A stretch of 64,000 nucleotides of DNA from Heliopora coerulea (GCA_030142905.1 JASJOG010000455.1:1-64000); one strand, 5' to 3'; numbered from the stretch's first letter, positions 30,635 through 42,336 are shown. A program made the numbers and translations. Notes: a model not told the origin generated them from the sequence alone.

Positions 30635-31353
30635 GGATAAAACGCAGATGCAGATTTCCAGTTTGTGGAATAAAACGCGAATTTAGGCATAAAATGACAG
30701 TGAAGTTGCTAGCCAGCTCTACATTTAAACAGGGACGCTGTGGTTAACGAAATCAAACAGTCATTGTCGTTTCTCTCCGAAACAGTCAAATATTACTTTA
30801 AATCCAGGTTTATACAGCACGCTAGGAGGGATACGGAACTGATCGTTTTTAATGCAATTTTTTTCAACTGTTTCTTGTCCAGAAGTTTCGCATTGTGTGT
30901 TACTCTCGTGAAGTTGTATTTTTTTTAAATCAACGATTAACAATATTTTAAATTAGATTCATTGCTTACATATGTTGAGGAGTGCAGGTTTGTTTATCAT
31001 AGTGGTAAACAAGCGTGTTTGTTGTTAACAAAACCCCACATATCCCTCACGTGCAAAAGCATCAGTTGTTCATCTGACATTCCTTCTCAATAATGATTTT
31101 TATACGGAACCTTTGGACAAGAAGTAGTCAGAAAAAAATCTTATTAAGAATAATTAATTCGGTTCCACTCCTAGGGCACTGTATAAACCTGGTTTTAACT
31201 CGATTACGCTAACTGCAGCGTTGTTGTGTTTATGTAGAGCAAGCCAGTATGTTAACTGATTTGATGTTTTATCCCCAAATCCGCATTTTGTACCCAAATC
31301 CGCGTTTTATATTCAAATCAGCCAATCCACAAATCAACATCTGCGTTTTATCC
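30635..31353. repeat. Non-autonomous element with 16-bp perfect terminal inverted repeats
   Basis: GGATAAAACGCAGATG at 30635-30650 is matched exactly by its reverse complement CATCTGCGTTTTATCC at 31338-31353. Further inside, AATAAAACGCGAATTTAGGC on the left has inverted relatives on the right (CCAAATCCGCGTTTTAT). No target duplication is clear and no coding region is inside. Confidence 0.6.
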
Positions 31354-31359
31354 TTTCTA

Positions 31360-32060
31360 AATAAGTGCAAAGGCTGGGGATATTTCGCATCCAACCTTGG
31401 TTCAAGGGATTACGTTAATGGATAAGCACGTGATCACATCAAACGGACAGACCCCGTAGATGACTTGCAGGCTGCTTTGAGAAGATAGACGTACTTCATA
31501 GCAACTAATAGGATAAAAAAAATCTAAACTAGATCATGAAAATGGACGAATGAATTGGTTTGTACTTGATATCCATAAGGCTACTGTTGAAAAAAATTGT
31601 GAAAAAATTTCCCTCTTTAACTCCTACAATGATCTTAGCTGTGTAACTTCCTTCAATATAGCTGTAATAACACTTCCTTCCGAGTTGCTTTACAATACTT
31701 TATTACAGCATGGGTGCATCCAATAATCGCAGTTCTGAAACATACTTTTAAAGTTTCGGGAATTTGCAAATGCGCAACCTCAAAAGAATTAAGAGCTTAC
31801 AAATTGTCATGTAGCATTTTGGCTATCGCTACCGCTCTTTACAATTTCCCCTTAGTTAATTTTATAAAAATACAAGTAAACATATTTTATCTTGGTAAAA
31901 ACAATCATACGTGAATTTTGCAAGACTGACAGACTTGAATGAGAAGGCAAGCTCAGTGATTAAGAATTCCTTTTTTTTCCGATCACAATAAATTTCTTTG
32001 AACCGTGATCCCGTCGAAGCATTTTGCGATAGGCAATATGATTGCGACAGTCTCCCGACT
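31360..32060. other. No gene seen
   Basis: AT-rich spacer; nothing supportable. Confidence 0.45.
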
Positions 32061-32065
32061 TAGAA

Positions 32066-32234
32066 TGTGGTCAGAATACGGAGTATAATTTTAGGGATAT
32101 TCCGACCACAAATATGATCTGAATATGAATCGTATTCAGATCCGTATTCATAGGCAGAATATTAATGGAATACGTGTTTTATTCAGACCCGTACAGACAT
32201 CTCAATATATCGGAATATTCCCGTTTTCATGCAG
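32066..32234. repeat. GAATAC/GAATAT-rich MITE
   Basis: Dense GAATA words (GATCTGAATATGAATCGTAT, CAGATCCGTATTCA) and the end CCCGTTTTCATGCAG. The reverse complement of this end opens the repeat at 18556. The terminal CAG acts as a potential splice acceptor for the exon that follows. Confidence 0.55.
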
Positions 32235-32682
32235 TGTTGGTAGAGTCAAACTGGATAACACTCTACTCACATGTGACCAAGGTAACTTTAACCAGATGAT
32301 TGCACGGAGCCAGAATGGAACCCTAGTCACAGTGGTGAGAGACAGGTGCACTAACACTGTGTACCAGTACCCCCGGAAATCAAAGACGAAGACACGATAT
32401 TTTCTGAAATGTCGGCCAACTATAATAAATAACGTGACAGCTGGCATGTACTGGTCATGTGCAATCTTGAAGCCGAAACAAATTCAAGCTCATAAGAATG
32501 TGTTTCTACGGAAGTGTATGTTTGAAGATGGACTTGTTGTTCCAGGAACATATTGTGCGATGTGCAAGTCAAGAACGATTGTTGATATGCTGAAAATAAA
32601 ACTTGATAAAAAACTACTAAAACTGTCCCATAGGAAATCGGAAGTTGGAAATGTCGAGATCAAGAATATAATGCGATTCTAA
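32235..32682 (+). CDS. Cys-rich terminal exon, unknown family
   Basis: The frame is open from 32125, but the first part lies in the MITE; protein-like sequence starts right after TTTTCATGCAG at 32234. It has eight cysteines in the approximately 150 residues, including LLTCDQGNFN, RDRCTNTVYQYP, LKCRP, YWSCAIL, LRKCMF and YCAMCKS, and a basic tail ending KNIMRF. No transmembrane segment is visible. I do not recognise the family; disulphide spacing suggests a small secreted domain, which is inference. A dead relative lies at 13085-13220. No upstream exon was found, so this may be an isolated fragment. Confidence 0.4.
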
Positions 32683-32689
32683 CCAGTCC

Positions 32690-32890
32690 CAAGTCCCTAT
32701 CTTTTTTGTGCTTTTGTTCAGGGAAGGGCTTAATAGAGAGGAGGCTTATTAAAAACTTGAAGCTCTTCAGTGGGGCTTATTACAGAGCGAATCCTTAATA
32801 GAGAAGGGGGGGGACTCGATAGAGCGTTTACGGATTCTGCTTAAACTACGCCGCCAGCATAAAGACTCCTTGTGTCAAATTCGAACTGGT
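32690..32890. repeat. TAATAGAG/TTATTA-rich scattered repeat fragment
   Basis: GGGCTTAATAGAGAGGAGGC, TGGGGCTTATTACAGAG and CTTAATAGAGAAGG alternate; related sequence occurs at 54590-55050 (TATTAAGCCC, CTCAATAGAGGAAATACGG). Confidence 0.45.
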
Positions 32891-32897
32891 TAATTCG

Positions 32898-33348
32898 TAG
32901 TGTGGGGCGGCTTTCGAAAAAAACCGAAACCGAAAACCGTCGCGAGAAACCCGATAAAACCGACACAACTGATCTTTCACATTAAATAATTTACTGTAAA
33001 TAAAAAGAAAGTTAAGAAACAGATGTTTACTTTGTGATGCAATAATATTGAAATCATTAATTGTTTAATCTTTATCATTCAAAGATCAAAGTTTGAAATT
33101 CTATGTATATGATTGAAATGCTCTTGATCTTGATATCCAAAATATTAACCTGACTTCCGAATGATTGTACCTATGATCCGCCAGAGCGCCACTCGCATTG
33201 AAAATCAAAAAATCGCGTTGAATGCAAAGCCGATAAAATCGATAAATGCTCAATCGGTTTATCGGTTTTCCAACGTGAAGGAAACCGACAAACCGATCTC
33301 TAAATAAAATCGATGTTTTCCAGTTAACCGATTGACCGCCTCACACTA
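32898..33348. repeat. MITE with TAGTGTGRGGCGG ends and internal CCGATAAA words
   Basis: TAGTGTGGGGCGG at 32898-32910 and the reverse complement TAGTGTGAGGCGG at 33336-33348 are inverted repeats with one mismatch. Inside, AACCGAAACCGAAAACCG on the left faces AATCGGTTTATCGGTTTTCC on the right. 451 bp, no open frame. Confidence 0.65.
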
Positions 33349-33582
33349 TCAACTCGAAGTTATTGATAACTTATAGTTGAGTATGTTCAGTACGTATATT
33401 TGTCCGAAAATGATTCAGTTTGATTTATGCGTCATCAACTCTGTATAAATCAAAGTACCTATAATTTTCATCACTAAAACTTGATAATGATATTAAGTTG
33501 ACATTGAAACGTCATTCAATAAACTTTAGTCTTCTATTGCATGCATTTGTGAAAAAATATAATTTGTACTCATCAAGAAATA

Positions 33583-33760
33583 GGAACTGTTTTGTCGTGT
33601 TTATATAAGTTGATGCAAGCACGAGGGAAAGGTTGGGAGAAATCGAAAGTTTTTGTGTACGCCCGAGACCGAAGGTCGAGTGTTTAAACGGCCGCTTGAG
33701 AGTTCTCCCAACCTCTAAGTGTTTGCATCAGACTACGTAAACACAACTAAACAGTTTCTG
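33583..33760. repeat. Fold-back MITE, 178 bp
   Basis: Left GGAACTGTTTTGTCGTGTTT and GTTGATGCAAGCAC and GGTTGGGAGAA pair with right TTCTCCCAACC, GTTTGCATCAGAC and AACACAACTAAACAGTTTC. Centre near GACCGAAGGTC. Confidence 0.75.
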
Positions 33761-34205
33761 TTTCTCTTATACAATAAGCAAAGAACTAAGCAGTAATAAT
33801 TGTGAATAATCAACTTTATTTTCAATATCAAATTGTAAGTTCTCCTGACAAGTTCGTAGACCAATCAGAGCTTCCATTAACGCCAAGTACAAATTCTGGT
33901 GCTAAGGGGCGTCTCTGATGTCATAACCATTTTCAAATAGCTGGATATACACACAGTAACTGAATAATCACTACGTGCGTAATAGAAATTTTATAATATA
34001 AATATATTACACTGACGCTTATTAATATGCCAACTTTCGAAGGCCGTGTCGTTATATCTTTACGGAGTGATGTTGTTGTTAATTGATCAGATGTTTGGTA
34101 GAGATATTCGAGAGTGGATGTTGGTCTCGTATTACGGATACTGGTAAAGTACATAACAAGATTTGATTTTTAAGTATTACTTAACAGTTTAATAAATTTT
34201 GCCGC

Positions 34206-34300
34206 GTTCGTCCCTAACCCTGGCTATATCCCAGTTGCTAACTCAGAACCTTATTCTAACCATAATTATAACTCAAACTCTAATCCAAAATGTTAGCTGT
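34206..34300. repeat. Degenerate CCCTAA-like tract
   Basis: CCCTAACCCTGGC, then TTCTAACCATAATTATAACT and CTCTAATCC resemble the C-rich half of the tracts at 18.1 and 39.7 kb. Confidence 0.35.
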
Positions 34301-34334
34301 TTGTCCGCGTCCGCTAAACTGTACTTTTAAAAGT

Positions 34335-35060
34335 TTAAGTAATGGTAATGATAATGATAATAATAATAATGATTGTGACTATGGTAATGGTAATGTCAAT
34401 GGTAAAAGTAATGGTAATGGTAATGGTAAAGGTAATGATAATGGTAGTGAAAATGTAATGATTATGATAATGGTAATTGTGATGGTAATGGTAATTGTAA
34501 TGACAATGGTAATTGTAATTACAATGGTAATTGTAATGACAATGGTAATGATAATAGTAATGGTAATGATTTTTATGGTAATGGTGATGATAATAGTAAT
34601 GGTAATGATAAGAATGTTGATAATGGTAATGATAATAGTAATGATAATGGGAATAATAATGATAAAGGTAATGATAATGGTAATATGATAATGGTAATGA
34701 TAATGGGAATAATAATGATAAAGGTAATGATAATGGTAATATGATAATGGTAATATGATAATGGTAATGATAATGGTAATGATAATGGTAATGATAATGG
34801 TAATGATAATAGTGATGATAATGGTAATGATAATGATAATGGTAATAGTAATGGTAATGATAATGGTAATGGTAATGGTAATGATAATGATAATGGTAAT
34901 AGTAATTGTAATGATTATGATAATGGTGATGATAATGGTAATAGTGGTAATGGTAATGGTGATAATAATGATAATGGTAATGGTAATGGGAATGGTAATA
35001 ATGGTAATGATAACAACTATGACCATAGTAATAATAATAGTAATGATAATGATGAACATC
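34335..35060. repeat. Long simple repeat of TAATGR / GATAATGG units
   Basis: About 720 bp built almost only of AATGGTAATGATAATGG-type words. It opens long frames on both strands (for example 34290-34688, 34335-35102) that encode only Met/Val/Ile or His/Tyr runs; these are artefacts of the repeat. Confidence 0.95.
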
Positions 35061-35639
35061 TGGACAACTATAAACGTGACTTCTTTGACTTTGCATAGTC
35101 ATTCAAATGAATTAAGCTTTGACTTCTGAATTCACGTCTCCCGATTTTACATTTGAACATTATGTTCAGGTGTCCTGGTTTATGACTTGAGATAAATGTT
35201 TACTACTTATCGACCGAACGTGAAGTCTGTCCTGGTGAAATATAGGACCAGCGTTTTCAAGTACGGACCGAGACGAGCGCTGAAAATTGAAGTCCGTGCT
35301 AAAACAGAGGTCAGATATTTCACTAGTACAGAACAAACAAGCAAAGTCAATAAATAGTTTATTATAACCCCGATTACACTGTTAATATTTAGGGCACGGC
35401 AAGGCTGAAATTTTGGCATGGATGCCGCTATTGTCGGACGGTGTGGACTTCAATATAAGAGGTTCAGATTTCTAAAAATTTGGTATCCGTTCCTGAAAAT
35501 TTAGCCTTGCCGAGCACCTCTGTATATGTTGGTGCCATACCCAAAATATTACAGAGTTAACGGGGTTTATATGGCCTTATTGAAATATAAATGACAAGTG
35601 CAAATGTAGAGAAGAATAGACTAGCTTGCAGTTCTGTTG

Positions 35640-36308
35640 TCTTTTCATAAATAATTTCTTCACCAATCTCATTCTACTTGGTTACTTTTCCTTCGTTCTA
35701 CTTGATTACGCTTTTACTTAATGGTTTTACTAATTCGTTCATTGATACATGCATTCGCCGATTTCTTGATAAGATTTTCTCACCATCCCCCAAAGTCTCC
35801 CTCGCCCCTGAGAAAATCTTTTACTTTTGTCTTCCTTACACTGGTCAACATAGCCTCCAAATTCGCACTCAGTTTCGGAAGTTATGCTCCAGTGCTTTCC
35901 CTCACATTAACCTCCGCTTTGTTTTCCGTCCTTCTCTCCGATTGTCTCACTTTTTTGTCTTTAAGGATAGGATTCCTTAAGGCCTTGAGATCTCGTGTTG
36001 TGTACGGTTTCAAGTGCCAACAATGTAATTCGTTGTATGTCGGCCAGATGAGTCGGCTTCTCCACACACGAATCTCAGAGCACTTGGGCATTTCTGCATT
36101 TACTGGCAAAAAGAGAGTCAATCCTCCTCCGACAAGGATCCTGTCACATCATTGTGACACTGGACACCCTGTCTCGCCTGATGACTTCACCATCTTGTCG
36201 TCTTCTTCCTTCAACTCTGAACTTCTCGTCAGAGAAAGTCTTCTTATCCGCAAACTCAATCCATCGGTTAATGCCAACATGGGCTCTTTTCCACTTTCTT
36301 TATTTTAA
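35640..36308 (+). pseudogene. Penelope-like element, C-terminal part with GIY-YIG nuclease, one frameshift
   Basis: Frame one (to 35980) gives the linker region (FYFCLPYTGQHSLQIRTQF, then FVFRPSLRLSHFFVFKDRI). After a frame change near 35980 comes the endonuclease: VVYGFKCQQCNSLYVGQMSR (the GIY and YIG strands), HTRISEHLGI (conserved Arg and His), ILSHHCDTGHPV, then LLVRESLLIRKLNPSVNAN with the conserved Glu and Asn, stop at 36306-36308. In PLEs this nuclease nicks the target for reverse transcription. The RT part is missing, so this is a 5'-truncated, frameshifted copy. Two related ends lie head to head at 50.4-51.5 kb and an RT part at 45-46.7 kb. Confidence 0.82.
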
Positions 36309-36455
36309 GACTTTTCGTTTCTTGACAATTCCACTTCCTCTCAGTCTGCTGTTTCCTTTTATCTTTCCCACTTCCGTTCTTACGCCAATAACTCGTTAAT
36401 ACATATGATGTAACATACCTTTATAACATTTATCACCTTGTTACATAAGCTATTC

Positions 36456-36496
36456 ATTCTTTGAAGATGTTGCGTGCAGCAACGAAACGTTAGAAT
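36456..36496 (+). ncRNA. Hammerhead-like motif in the 3' region of the PLE copy
   Basis: TTGAAGA (36461-36467), one base, a 5-bp stem GTTGC/GCAAC, then GAAA (36484-36487) and CGTT. The flanks ATTCT and AGAAT pair perfectly as stem I. Against the hammerhead core the first C is T and there is one extra base before stem II, so activity is doubtful. PLEs are known to carry hammerhead motifs. Confidence 0.45.
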
Positions 36497-36544
36497 TACA
36501 CTATAAACCTTTAAGTATGCCTATTTTGCATGTTTTCTGTTGGG

Positions 36545-38165
36545 CTTTACTATTTCTTCTTCGTTAACGATTCCTGCCTGGTTCCTCTGTCGTCTGTATT
36601 TTCCTTTTCTGATTGTTTGTCATACACTTGCACTTCATATTTTGTGTAAAGTTTAAATTTTAATTCGACACAAGCAAGGCTTTCTTAAATTTCCACCCCA
36701 GAGCGAGAAATATGGGAAATATCGGACCACTTATGAACCAATCAAATTGCAGGATTTCTGTATTCGGACTGGTCACTGCCCCAGCCACATAATAAATTAT
36801 TTATGTTCAAGTTTAAGTGGTGAACATTTTGTTCACTGGCCCGATTTTGCGAGGGAAAATTGTGAATCTTCTATTGAAGCCTTAGTTTGCAGCTGTGGTG
36901 TAAAATCCTCGGCTCAATCTGTGGTGGAAGGAACGCCGTATGTGTCTTTCGGTTAGCTTTGGAAAACTTAAGACAAATTACAGTCTGGCATCTTATTGTA
37001 GTAAGTTATTTTTTCATCGGTGCATACGTGTATGGGGTTCGAAGTGAAACTTATTTCTTGGTTGTCCCTTGGGCAACCATGGGTCTTTTTCAGGTTGCAC
37101 CAGAAAGAGTTTGTTTCCTCAAATTCAGCCAAATGAGCATAAAAACTTCATCATCCATAAATAATATGTTTACTTTATAACAATGTCAACTTGGAATGCT
37201 CAATGGTCATTGTTTTGAATACTGCTATCATACATGTGTTGCAGGCTCAGTAACATCAAACCTGGTTGAATGGTGAGGGAGAAAAGCGGGTACATCACGA
37301 ATAATTTACCCATCTTTTCAAAGAAGGAGGAGCACACTTTTGCGATAGCTTGTACTCTCATTTATTTTACTTTCTTCGATGACTCAAAAATAGGAAAAAT
37401 TTCGATTATAGTAGCCCTTAAGCTAAAACGATTATTTATCTCAGTTTCGGTGAACGGTGTAGATATTTACCTCCACTTTCGTGAACAATTGTTCTATATT
37501 TAAATACACCAGTATACAGGTGATCGTAGTAGTTTCTAGGCAATTGAATTTCCCCTCACAGAGAACCTTAGATCTGCTCCTGCTGGCCGTCATGTACACA
37601 TGCGCATCTTGTACTATATAGGAATATCACAATCTTAGGATAAATATTAATGTGCAGCATAAAAGACGGAACAAATGTTGGACATTAATATTTTTCCTTA
37701 GATTATGATTCCCACCTGGTTCCTCACTTGCGATTATTTTAAAGAGAATATCACCTTTTTAATAGTAACATTAACAACTCAATGTTTCTCCAACATTTAT
37801 GTCCATAATGGTGTCACTGAACGTTCTTTTTCACGCTGGGCTTCGCCATCTTAAGTTCGCTCTTCATCAGCTTTGAACTTTGATGATAAAATCTTCTCAC
37901 AAATAAACAAAAACCGTCTTACAACGTTAACCTAGGGTCTTCCCACTTTGCTTACATTAATATTTTTAATGCCTTTATGTACTGCATCCTTTATTTTTTA
38001 GGACTTTTGTAGATAGACCTTTATAGTTAGATCTCTTTAATTCATTCTTTTTACGAATTTACATGGCATATAAGTCCAGTTTTATCACTGTATTACCTAG
38101 TCTGTTATGATGCTTTGAGATTGCAACAAATATTCACGATAAATAATGGTACACATGAGCGTACG
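36545..38165. other. No gene seen
   Basis: AT-rich. CCTGGTTCC words at 36577 and 37718 recall the sequence beside the PLE end at 51.53 kb. Open frames at 36747-37180 and 37270-37503 have no support. Confidence 0.4.
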
Positions 38166-38183
38166 GGACCAATTTCAACGGAG

Positions 38184-38202
38184 GTGGGGGGGGGGGGGGG
38201 TG
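38184..38202. repeat. Poly(G) tract
   Basis: GGTGGGG followed by an uninterrupted G run of about 14, an unusual G-rich island in an AT-rich region. Confidence 0.7.
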
Positions 38203-38261
38203 AGGCCTGTTACCCAAAAATTTTCTGCGTTGCCCGAATTTTCAAATTGAACCATGCCACT

Positions 38262-38300
38262 TAGCGATGCCACTAAGCGATGCCACTAAGCGATGCGTTT
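38262..38300. repeat. 13-bp tandem repeat, 3 copies
   Basis: CTTAGCGATGCCA, CTAAGCGATGCCA, CTAAGCGATGCG in succession. Confidence 0.8.
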
Positions 38301-38385
38301 ATTATATATTTTATGCAATACTAAAATGACATCGAAACAGGCGTAACGAGGTAAATTGTCGCTTGGGGCGTAAGTGGAAAATCCT

Positions 38386-38387
38386 AC

Positions 38388-38432
<45 letters not shown>
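38386..38432. repeat. (CA)n microsatellite
   Basis: About 22 CA units with two single-base interruptions, followed by A11. Confidence 0.92.
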
Positions 38433-39504
38433 AAAAAAAAAAGTGAAGGGTGAAAGAACAAAAGAAGACTCAAAAAGGTGTACAAAAAATATTCCATCGA
38501 AAAATGGAACATTCTGTCTCCACTATGTATATTAATTCTTATTCCTAACCAGCACTCATGCGCAAACCAATGCAAACTTCGTTGTTCAACTGCGATCAAT
38601 CTTCAAATAATTATTAATCAGTTGGTTTTACGTTCTTCTATCAACTACACGAGAATGACTTAACATCATCAACACTATAATTTGTTCACCGTGACTGTTA
38701 TCTTGACTCTTTTAACTAAAGTGTCAAATCATAATGTCAAATTTCCCTGAGTTGCCCGCATCCCTCTCCGTCAGATGGCAAACATTGAACGAGTATTTAG
38801 GAGCTTTTACACCCTAGTAACATTCGTTTACGCACTGCAAAAAAAAAAAAAAAATCAAGCCAGATATTTAATTTAAACAGTTTTGGGTCAATGTTTCCAG
38901 GACAGCGATGGCCAAGAACGCCGCCTCCCCCCAAAAAAGTGCCACCCGGAGCAGCTGTACCTATTGCCTTCCTCTCCTTACGCCACTGCATCAAAATGGG
39001 TACAAAAAAACAAAAACAATATCAACTAACAATACGTTTAGTCTAAAAATGCTCAGCTTTTTCTCTCAAATCCCAGATTATGAGAAGACAAAGATTTCTG
39101 CCCGAAAAATGGAAATGTGGCCCAAAAATATTGACAATGCGTAAATCTGAGGTCGGCTGCAGTCCTTACAGCTCCCCCGGCTCGTACGCCTATGATGGTA
39201 CATTAATCTTAGACTGAGTTTGTTGGATTTATTCCGGGTTCTTTCTGAGCTTTGATTTTCCTTATTAAACTACCATTCCGTTTGGTTTTCCAATTTTAAC
39301 TAAATACCATCTCTTCTTGTTGTTTTGTTGTAGTCGAGTTGCTATTTCTGAAACCTTCATTAAACTGTTGGTTTGTCTACTGCGTTCCGACGACATTTGT
39401 AATCAAGAAAGAACTTTTCCTGATCCGAGATGATGGTGTTCATCCCCAAGGCTGTACCTAGGCGGTAACTCGCCAGGGTCAAATCCTGTTGAAGGCGCCT
39501 GCCC

Positions 39505-39890
39505 AGCGGTTGGTACTGGAATGTAACCACTTGGAGCAGGCAAGCGTTTGGAGACTGGGACTAGAAAATCAAGAGTATATATTTACTTGATGACTTTTTG
39601 GAAAATGGTTGGGGTTTAGGTTAAAATATAACCAGGAGTAACTTGTCTGCGGTTATAATTATGATTAGGATTAGGGTTAGAATTAAGGTTAAAATTAGAA
39701 TGTTAACCCTAATCCTCATCATGACACTCGCGGTGATTCTAAATCTTTGAACTATTGACATTTCAGGATTGCCTAGAATCTTAGGTGATAGGATATCAAG
39801 TAAATAAATATTCTTAATATTTCAGACCCAATCTCCACACGGTTACCTAGTTTCAGTGGTTACGTTCTAGTGCCGACCCTCTCCCTAAGG
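39505..39890. repeat. Fold-back element with telomere-type repeats at its centre
   Basis: Left GGTACTGGAATGTAACCACT and GTTTGGAGACTGGGACTAG and ATTTACTTGATG have inverted relatives on the right (ATCAAGTAAATAAATATTC, CCAATCTCCACAC, AGTGGTTACGTTCTAGTGCC). The centre is GATTAGGATTAGGGTTAG followed by TTAACCCTAATCCTCATC. The same design, telomere-like words at the apex of an inverted repeat, occurs at 18.1 kb. Confidence 0.6.
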
Positions 39891-39894
39891 CAAT

Positions 39895-41775
39895 TGGGGG
39901 CAAGGCGTGGTTAGAATTAATAGACAAGGTCCCTGAAAGGGAGAGGGCAAGGAGAAGTAAACTGAATAGAAAATTAAAACCCAACTTAATATAAAGGTGA
40001 CATACCATGACACAACTTGGATCCGAATACATGATTTTAAACTTTTACATATTTTTTTTTATTTTAAAAGGATTTTTCAAAACTTTGGTATGCTAAGGTC
40101 CATGACTGTGGTGATTTCCTGAGCCGACCACATGTTTCTACTATTTTTGCTGTTTGAAGGAGTCACCCTTGACAAATATCAAACACGGGGAAACACCATT
40201 CACTCACAGTTCATATCAAGGCACAAACAATAATGTTTGAGTATTAAGCACCTCCTGAGTATTAAGGAATAATCCAAATGCAAGTATCGAGTACTTACAG
40301 GTTTCAACTGCGGAGCACACAAGTACGTCTCTCTGTATGGAGTACTGCAGTGTTCAGTTATAGACTTTTTGCATAATTCTATATCACAATTCGATTACTT
40401 TTTCCTCCTAGTTATTATCAAACATTCTGAACACTTCATTTCCTGGCCTCAAGCTACGACAGCTTTAGGAACGAGATTCTGATCATTCAAAAACACGAAC
40501 GATTCAAGTCAAGAGAAAGCAAAACTTTTTAGGCCTTTTACATATTTTGAAATACATTATCAGGTCTGATGAACTTGCGTGCGTTCAATGGCTTAGTTCG
40601 AGCACTAGCAAAATTTTGATAATACGAGCCGAGTATGAATACGAGTCTTTAAAACATGTCAGGGATGGTACTCAAGCCGAATATCGTGATCGAGTATCCT
40701 GGGTGAGACTGGTTTTTTTCTAAATTACCTCAGTTTTTTCCAATTTTTAATGATGATCTCAAAGATACTTTTCAAAGAAAAAAGAAAGTAAAAAATTTGC
40801 TCTTTTATTGCCATTAGTGTTAAGTCATTTGGTCCAGCCTACACACGCAAAAATGCAGGACTTGCTCACGGTTTTTCAAGAATTCTTAACAACCACAGGA
40901 CTCACTACTATGAATAGCCTACTTGTGTCCTGAATATAAGATCTGTCAAAACAAAAAGTTCTTCCTTTCTTCTCTTCATCGTAAAAATAACAAATCTTTG
41001 ACTAGTGGAGAACTGCCAAGGTAACCCTGTGGTCCACGGTCCCCCTAAAAATCTCTGGGCCATCCTAGCAGCCGCCCCAACTGGTGGAGTAATGTAACTT
41101 TCAAGTACATTAAACTTAAACATTTGCACAACAGCAGGTGGACAAGACTACATATTTAAGTGTTTCAGATGGACTCAAAAAATGTTTAAGTTAGGTCCCT
41201 GTCGGCGATTGCGATCATGGGCAGGAAACGCGGATGTGAAGTAGATGCGAGAATCCTTTTACTTGACTCAAACCTGATGGAGGAGCACGAAAGTGGAGTG
41301 AGGAAATGCCTGACAATTCACGCCAACCAGGAAAAGGTTTAGAGTTCTCGCTTCTACTTGCTTCAACTCTTCCTGCTCAAAATTGTTTTGCCAAAGGAGG
41401 GGCTTTCGCACGAAAAATATTTCGGGGGTTTTGGTCGCCTTCTCAGAAAACGTTTTTAAGAATATCCTAAATACATGATTTTCTCACACCTCAGGAGGGA
41501 TTTAAAAGCTATTATTTTGGAACAAACAATTGTCTTTCTAATGTATGATCTTTGCAAAATGTCATTGCTTGGTCATTTCGAGGGGGGTAATCCGCTTCTG
41601 AGTCCATGTGATGGGGGTGGGCAAATTTCCCCATCCCCTTTTGTTGGAAATCCTGGTCAAAGGTTTGCCATTTTAAGACAGAGAAAAGAGGAAGACGTTT
41701 TCTGTCTTTTGGAATTTAAGTCACGAGCAGCCTGTTTTCAGAATTGACTTTTGAGGTCGAGATTATTCCTTCAAC
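39895..41775. other. No gene seen; possible inverted repeat pair near 40.9 and 41.7 kb
   Basis: Minus-strand words at 40940-41010 (AGAACTTTTTG..., CAAAGATTTGTTATTTTTAC) resemble plus-strand words at 41655-41705 (GGTCAAAGGTTTGCCATTTT, GAGGAAGACGTTTTCTG). This suggests two inverted copies of one repeat; the short frames there are part of it. Confidence 0.35.
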
Positions 41776-41779
41776 AAAC

Positions 41780-41862
41780 GTGAACAATGTTATGTTGCTC
41801 CCTATGAACAATCTTGTGTTCCGTATTATGAACGATGTTGTTCTGCACGCTGTGAACTTTAC
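41780..41862. repeat. 26-bp minisatellite, 3 copies
   Basis: GTGAACAATGTTATGTTGCT, ATGAACAATCTTGTGTTCCG and ATGAACGATGTTGTTCTGCA follow each other at about 26-bp spacing. Confidence 0.6.
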
Positions 41863-41954
41863 AGTCTAAAACTGTAATCGTTTAATAACTACATGTATTT
41901 TAATTTTCTACTCACTGTAGTGTCTATGTAGTTGAAAACGTTGCTTAGACTTTA

Positions 41955-42165
41955 CAAGTGTCAACCCATGTCAAGATATTCAAGTGTCAAGCCGAGAAAA
42001 GATATACCAAGTGTCACTCCGTATAAAGAATACTAATGATTCGAACCTGGATAAAAATGTTCTTAGTATCAACCCGCGTAAACGTCTTCTAAAAGTGTAC
42101 ACATGCAAAGATATTTTGAGATGTCTACCTAACAAAAACTATTCTAAATATCAATCTTTGTATTG
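41955..42165. repeat. 27-bp degenerate minisatellite, about 7 copies
   Basis: CAAGTGTCAACCCATGTCAA (41955), CAAGTGTCAAGCCGAGAAAA (41981) and CAAGTGTCACTCCGTATAAA (42008) begin successive units; later units drift but keep the 27-bp step and a RTAAA..AT..TT end. The period is 9 codons and the plus frame 41984-42166 is open, but composition gives no reason to call a protein. Confidence 0.65.
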
Positions 42166-42166
42166 A

Positions 42167-42285
42167 AATAAAAAAATAATAAATAATTAAATAAATAATT
42201 AAATAATTAATTAAATAAATAAATAAATAGATAAATAAGTTACATACATACATATGATTTATTTATTTATTTATTCAATTATATA

Positions 42286-42333
<48 letters not shown>
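42167..42333. repeat. AT simple repeats: (TAAA)n, inverted (TTTA)n, (TA)n
   Basis: TAAATAAATAAATAAATAG on the left is followed by ATTTATTTATTTATTT and then about 22 TA units (42290-42333). The first two parts can form a hairpin. Confidence 0.92.

Positions 42334-42336
<3 letters not shown>

Noticed and set aside
34290..35129. Long open frames up to 255 codons on both strands
   Set aside because: They are produced by a TAATGR simple repeat and encode only Met/Val/Ile or His/Tyr runs.
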